64,000 bases of DNA from Vibrionales bacterium SWAT-3 (lineage in GTDB: Bacteria > Pseudomonadota > Gammaproteobacteria > Enterobacterales > Vibrionaceae), in contig AAZW01000010.1 in NCBI GenBank assembly GCA_000169995.1, positions 56,968-120,967 of the forward strand. The letters are read 5' to 3'. The notes below the pieces were generated by a model that was not told where the DNA came from, made no database searches, and saw nothing but the letters and a program-made list of their open reading frames with translations. Below, piece after piece: positions 59,514 through 64,000 of the stretch. The translations under genes and the position numbers were made by a program. Numbering within the stretch: position 1 is the stretch's first letter; each line of letters begins with the position of its first letter.

Positions 59514-60491
59514 TTATGCTCCTTTCCCTGTGATGTTCACTGTTGGGTTAATGATGCCGTATAGCAGGTCAACAATAGTGTTCGTTACTACGAAGATAAG
59601 GCCAACGAAGATAACGTATGCGGTAATCAGTGGTGTATCCACTCGGTTAATCGCTTCAAGGAATAGGAAGCCGGTGCCCGGCCACTGGAATACGGTTTCA
59701 GTCAGAATGGTGTAAGCCACCATAGTACCAATCTGAACACCACCTACCGTTAGTACTGGCAGCATTGTGTTTTTCAGAGCGTGTTGGTAGTAAATCTTGT
59801 TCAGCGCTAGGCCTTTCGCTTTACCAAACTTAATGTACTCAGAGCTAAGAACTTCGAGCATTTCAGAGCGAACTAGACGAATGAACAGAGGCAGCATGAT
59901 AGATGCTAGAGCAATACTTGGCAGAACTAAGTGTGCCAGGCCATCTATCGTTAAGAAGCCAGACTCCCAACCAAACCAGTTTGCCGTTTCACCACGGCCA
60001 AACGACGGCAGCCAACCTAATTCAATGGAGAATACATACATCAACATGATTGCGGTTAAGAAAACAGGCACAGAGATACCGATACTACTGCCCGCCATCA
60101 CCAGCTTAGTGAAGAAACTTTTTGGGTGTATTGCTGAATAAACGCCAAGTGGAATCGACAGACAAACGATGATCAAAGAAGCGCCAAACACGAGTTCAAG
60201 CGTTGCTACGAGTTTATCTAAGATTACGTCCACAGCAGGGCGTTTAAAGAAATATGAAGTACCAAGATCACCCTGTAGAGCTGCGCCTACAAAGCGAGTG
60301 TATTTTGTAATGAAGGGATCATTTAAGCCGAGTTCATCACGCAGCGCTTGACGCTCCGATTCTGACACAGATTGACCGACTAACTCACGCAACGGGTCGC
60401 CCAGGTTATCCTGAATGGCAAACGCCACCAAACTGATCACAAACATCACTATCAGTGCCTGAAACAGGCGCTTGACCAGAAACGTAACCAT
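59514..60491 (-). CDS. peptide ABC transporter permease (DppB/OppB type)
   Basis: 325 aa permease with six helices, LVKRLFQALIVMFVISLVAF at the N-terminus and EAA-like loop FGKAKGLALNKIYYQHALKN. Pairs with the DppC-type gene downstream; the two are tightly coupled. Substrate class inferred from family: di- or oligopeptides. Confidence 0.93.
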   Translation of the reverse strand: MVTFLVKRLFQALIVMFVISLVAFAIQDNLGDPLRELVGQSVSESERQALRDELGLNDPFITKYTRFVGAALQGDLGTSYFFKRPAVDVILDKLVATLELVFGASLIIVCLSIPLGVYSAIHPKSFFTKLVMAGSSIGISVPVFLTAIMLMYVFSIELGWLPSFGRGETANWFGWESGFLTIDGLAHLVLPSIALASIMLPLFIRLVRSEMLEVLSSEYIKFGKAKGLALNKIYYQHALKNTMLPVLTVGGVQIGTMVAYTILTETVFQWPGTGFLFLEAINRVDTPLITAYVIFVGLIFVVTNTIVDLLYGIINPTVNITGKGA

Positions 60492-60668
60492 TCCTTGCCC
60501 CTTATCTATCCATGACTATCTAATCGAAATCCGCGACTAGATAACAAAAATTCAGTCTTAAAAAAGGTATTTAGCCAGACTGAAGGAAGACCAAATACCT
60601 AAACTTAAATCTATTTCTTAATAATTTGAGAGCCTGAAAGCTCAGGCTCTCGATTCTAGCAAGCTAGA

Positions 60669-62222
60669 TTATTTTACAACTAGGTCGCCGAAGTAAGGCA
60701 TAACCATTGGGTTTACGATGTCTGCAGCACCTACGTTAGACTTCGCGCCCCACGCTTCACTTTGCCAGTGTAGCGGAACGAATGCAGCGTCGTTGTATAG
60801 TGTTGCTTCAACGCCTTTCAGCATCTTAGAACGTTTAACTGGGTCAGTTTCAGTGTTAGAAGCTTCTACAATCGCATCCATTTCTGGGTTTGAGTAACCA
60901 GAACAGTTGTATTGACCACGACCAGTCTCTTCGTTACGAGTCATTGTTAGGAACTCGTTGAAGTTCGCTGAATCTTCAGTATCTGAGTGCCAGCCGATCA
61001 TCATCATGTCAGCAGAACATAGGTCAAACTCAGGCCAGTACTGTGCTTTAGGCATAGTCTTAAGATCAACTTTGATACCAATCTTAGATAGCATTGCCGC
61101 AGACGCTTGCGCTACTTTCGCATCGTTCACGTAACGGTTGTTTGGTGCCATCATAGTTAGCGTAAAGCCATCTTCGTAGCCCGCTTCTTTCATCAGCTCT
61201 TTCGCTTTCTTAAGATCGTAACGAGGAACTAGCTCTTCGTTGTGACCCGCGTAGCCTGTTGGGCTTTGCTGACCAGCAGCTGTTGCGAAGCCTTTCATGA
61301 TCTTCTTAACGATACCTTCGTTGTTGATTGCGTGAACAATCGCCTGACGAACGCGAACATCTTTAAGAGCTTCGTTGCTGTTTTGGTTCATTTGGAACGT
61401 GATGATACGAGTACCAGGTAGCGTTACCAGATCGATGTTCTTAGCGTTCTTAACACGCTTGTGATCGTTTGGTGCTACTGGGTGAATCATATCTACGTCA
61501 CCAGAAAGAAGTGCAGCAACACGTGTTGCGTCTTCTTTGATTGGTACAAGTGTTAGCTTGTCTACGTTGCCTTCAGTTTCTGTGTCCCAGTAATCGTTGA
61601 AACGTTCGAACGTTACTTTAACGCCTTGCTCACGCTGCGTTACGATGAAAGGGCCAGTACCTGAAACGTTAGTCGAAGCAAACGAGTTACCGTGCTTAAC
61701 TAGCTCAGACTTGTCTTTACCTTCCGCTGTTTGGCCAGAGTAGAACTTGCTGTCCATTGGGAAGATGTATGTTGCTGTTTGTAGTACTAGTGGGTAAGCC
61801 GCTTTTGATACTAGCTCAACTGTGTAGTCATCCACTTTTACCATTTTTTCGTATGGCGTGAAGATTGACTTAAAGTCTGGAGAAGCTTGTAGACGTTCAA
61901 AAGTCCACACAACATCATCAGCAGTCAGTTCGTTACCAGAGTGGAATTTCACACCTTTACGTAGGTTGAAGCGGAAAGTCGTTTCATCAACACGCTCCCA
62001 GCTAGATGCTAGGCGGCCTTCGAAATCCATCTCTTGAGTGAAACGTACTAGAGGGTCAAACACCATGTGAGACATTTGCAGTGTGCCACCAGACAGCTGC
62101 TCGTGCGGGTCAAGTGATACTGGGTCAGCTGCGTAGCCAACGGTAATATCTGCTGCTGCTGCACTAAAGCTTAGGCCAGCTGCCATCAAAGCTACTGCTA
62201 ATTTGCTTTTCATGGTTTTCAT
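60669..62222 (-). CDS. peptide ABC transporter substrate-binding protein
   Basis: 517 aa periplasmic binding protein of the SBP family 5 (DppA/OppA). Sec signal peptide (LAVALMAAGLSFSAAAA), then DITVGYAADPVSLDPHEQLSGG, the family's GVKFHSGNELTADDVVWTFERL signature, and GTRIITFQMNQNSNEALKDVRVRQAIVHAINNE. GGAG before the ATG. An intergenic hairpin (GAGCCTGA and TCAGGCTC, about 60629-60650) separates it from the permeases and may set a higher dose of the binding protein. Confidence 0.94.
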   Translation of the reverse strand: MKTMKSKLAVALMAAGLSFSAAAADITVGYAADPVSLDPHEQLSGGTLQMSHMVFDPLVRFTQEMDFEGRLASSWERVDETTFRFNLRKGVKFHSGNELTADDVVWTFERLQASPDFKSIFTPYEKMVKVDDYTVELVSKAAYPLVLQTATYIFPMDSKFYSGQTAEGKDKSELVKHGNSFASTNVSGTGPFIVTQREQGVKVTFERFNDYWDTETEGNVDKLTLVPIKEDATRVAALLSGDVDMIHPVAPNDHKRVKNAKNIDLVTLPGTRIITFQMNQNSNEALKDVRVRQAIVHAINNEGIVKKIMKGFATAAGQQSPTGYAGHNEELVPRYDLKKAKELMKEAGYEDGFTLTMMAPNNRYVNDAKVAQASAAMLSKIGIKVDLKTMPKAQYWPEFDLCSADMMMIGWHSDTEDSANFNEFLTMTRNEETGRGQYNCSGYSNPEMDAIVEASNTETDPVKRSKMLKGVEATLYNDAAFVPLHWQSEAWGAKSNVGAADIVNPMVMPYFGDLVVK

Positions 62223-62316
62223 TGCATAACTCCTTCATGCGGGAATCCAGATCCCTAGTTGTTGTATTTGCGTCTGTTTATTGTTGTTAGCAAGCTAAAC
62301 TCCAGCCTGCTGATTT

Positions 62317-64000
62317 TTATACCGCGGCTTGTGCCACTGCTTTTTCTTCTCTTAAACCTGTAAATTCAGGCATTAAAGAAATCAGTTGTTTGCTGTATTC
62401 ATGCTGAGGTGATTGGAACAGTTGCTCAGTTGGCGCAACTTCCAATAGTGTCCCCATCTGCATCACACCAACACGGTCACACATTTGGCGAATAACCGGT
62501 AAATCGTGACTGATGAACAGCATGGTTAGGTTTAGCTCGTCTTGTAAGTCTTTTAGTAGGTTAAGGATCTGAGCCTGTACCGACACATCCAGTGCCGATG
62601 TTGGTTCATCACAAATCAAAAGACGTGGGCGAGTCGCCAAAGCGCGAGCGATAGAAATACGCTGACGTTGACCACCTGAGAATTCGTGCGGGTACTTCAC
62701 CCCAGCCATTTTGCCTAAACCAACGTGCTCTAACAGGTCGTTCACGATCTGACGAGTTTCATTTTCGTTGCGAGTAAGCTTATGGAATCGAATAGGTTCA
62801 GCAATGATGTCGAATATCTTCATTCGAGGGTTCATTGATGTGTAAGGGTTTTGGAAAACCATCTGCATTTGACGACGCATAGGGCGACGCTCTTTTTCAG
62901 ATTTCAGGCCAGTCAGGTCAACGCCTTCAAACGTTACCTTGCCCGAGTTTGGTGCGTACAAACCAGCAATGACACGAGCAATCGTTGATTTACCAGAGCC
63001 GGATTCACCCACCAAACCAAATGTCTCGCCTTCATGTACTTCAAAGCTCACGTTGTTCGACGCTTGTACGTACTCACGACGGCTCTCAAAGAATGAATCT
63101 TTGGTGGTGAAACGCAGGTTTACGTTTTCAACATTTAATAGTGGACCAGTGTAATCTCGGTGATCTTGGCTTTGACCCAACCAGTGATTTTTTACATCAA
63201 GTGGTTCCATCTCGTGTGCTTCTTCGATGTAGCTCACAAGTGGGAAACGGTCGAGTTTGCGATCTGAACGCGGAACCGCAGAGATCAAGCTGTGTGTGTA
63301 TGGGTGTTCTGGCGTACCAAGTACTTTGGCTGTTGGGCCAAACTCAACCAAGTCACCACGATACATTACGGCTACGCGATCGGTTACGTTAGATACCACG
63401 CCCATGTCGTGCGTTACCAACATGCAACCTACGTTTTTCTTAATACATAGATCGCGAATCAAACCTAAGATTTGGTCTTGGATAGACACATCCAGTGCGG
63501 TGGTTGGTTCATCTGCGATGATAAGGTCAGGCTCACCAGCCAATGCAATCGCAATAACCACACGCTGACGCATACCGCCAGAGAATTGGTGAGGATACTG
63601 TTTTAAACGGTTTTCTGGCTGTGGGATACCCACTTGATTCATCAAGTCGAGGGAACGCTCATAGGCTTCTTGATCGGAAACCTTCATGTTGGCGTGAATC
63701 GTTTCTTTTAACTGCTGTTCTACGGTGAATAGAGGGTTAAGAGACGTCATTGGATCTTGGAAGATAAAGCCAATCTTTGAGCCGCGAACAGAACGCATCT
63801 GTTCAGGAGATAAGCCAGAGACTTTTTCGCCATCCAGAAATACCTCGCCGCTAGCAATGCGACCAGGAGGGCTCAGCAGATCGATAACCGCGTTACCTAC
63901 CGTTGACTTACCAGCACCAGATTCGCCTACAACGCCAACAATCTCACCACGTTCAATATTGAACGAAAGCGATTTAACTGCGGCGTGAACTCCATGACGA
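62317..64000 (-). CDS. fused double ATPase of a peptide ABC transporter (5' end outside window)
   Basis: At least 561 residues, running off the right edge. Two ABC domains in one chain: the first has GESGAGKST at the very edge, ABC signature QFSGGMRQRV and Walker B LIIADEPTTALD; the second has GESGSGKST, EFSGGQRQRI and LLICDEPTSALD. This is a DppD-DppF fusion (YliA/GsiA-like). It precedes the binding protein and the two permeases in the same direction, so the four genes form one importer: ATPase, binding protein, permease, permease. Confidence 0.93.
   Translation of the reverse strand, partial: RHGVHAAVKSLSFNIERGEIVGVVGESGAGKSTVGNAVIDLLSPPGRIASGEVFLDGEKVSGLSPEQMRSVRGSKIGFIFQDPMTSLNPLFTVEQQLKETIHANMKVSDQEAYERSLDLMNQVGIPQPENRLKQYPHQFSGGMRQRVVIAIALAGEPDLIIADEPTTALDVSIQDQILGLIRDLCIKKNVGCMLVTHDMGVVSNVTDRVAVMYRGDLVEFGPTAKVLGTPEHPYTHSLISAVPRSDRKLDRFPLVSYIEEAHEMEPLDVKNHWLGQSQDHRDYTGPLLNVENVNLRFTTKDSFFESRREYVQASNNVSFEVHEGETFGLVGESGSGKSTIARVIAGLYAPNSGKVTFEGVDLTGLKSEKERRPMRRQMQMVFQNPYTSMNPRMKIFDIIAEPIRFHKLTRNENETRQIVNDLLEHVGLGKMAGVKYPHEFSGGQRQRISIARALATRPRLLICDEPTSALDVSVQAQILNLLKDLQDELNLTMLFISHDLPVIRQMCDRVGVMQMGTLLEVAPTEQLFQSPQHEYSKQLISLMPEFTGLREEKAVAQAAV

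Overview
The window is chromosomal DNA of a marine gammaproteobacterium, almost certainly a Vibrio close to the splendidus group. The evidence is the protein sequences, a Spot 42 gene next to polA, a long vibrio-type RyhB with its Fur-controlled promoter, and the order yhiN-uspB-ftnA-uspA-rsmJ-asnC-prlC-rlmJ-gorA. No rRNA, tRNA or CRISPR array was found.

Left core (1-16173): the start of a cytochrome c4-like gene, yihA, a small membrane protein, Spot 42 RNA, polA, RyhB, a GNAT acetyltransferase, hemB, tatD, a 38-residue Cys-containing small protein, then a leftward gene train rmuC, ubiE, ubiJ, ubiB, tatA, tatB, tatC (quinone biosynthesis and Tat export), and an EamA transporter. Right core (39632-64000): uspB, ftnA, uspA, a second EamA transporter, a Fur-box-linked Cys/Lys-rich protein, rsmJ, a large sensor GGDEF-EAL protein divergent from asnC, prlC, rlmJ, gorA, a lipoprotein, a small DUF6482-like protein, an nqrB with no other nqr gene beside it, a SPOR-domain protein, and a peptide ABC transporter operon that runs off the window.

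The two core blocks were once contiguous. A 23.46 kb integrative element (16174-39631) sits inside the flavoprotein gene yhiN, leaving its last ~60 codons at the left end and its first ~340 codons at the right end. The ends are inverted repeats made of two conserved blocks, ATTCCTAACACA and TTGTCAAAAT. The recombinase-proximal (right) end holds three tyrosine-recombinase-fold genes. All three are damaged by two inverted copies of one IS5-family element and by an IS3-family element. This layout resembles the multi-recombinase integrative elements known from vibrios (the SE type).

The cargo is mainly defence: one operon hsdR (frameshifted)-hsdM-hsdS followed by a two-gene pair that looks like Kiwa (KwaA/KwaB), a DUF4917 (SIR2-like) gene, an ISL3-family insertion, and an unassigned block (small basic protein, SF2 helicase, winged-helix/coiled-coil protein) facing an XRE regulator across two palindromic operators. 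The element also carries an intact, divergent full-length yhiN. It therefore appears to bring a replacement for the gene it breaks, which is the most striking observation in the window.
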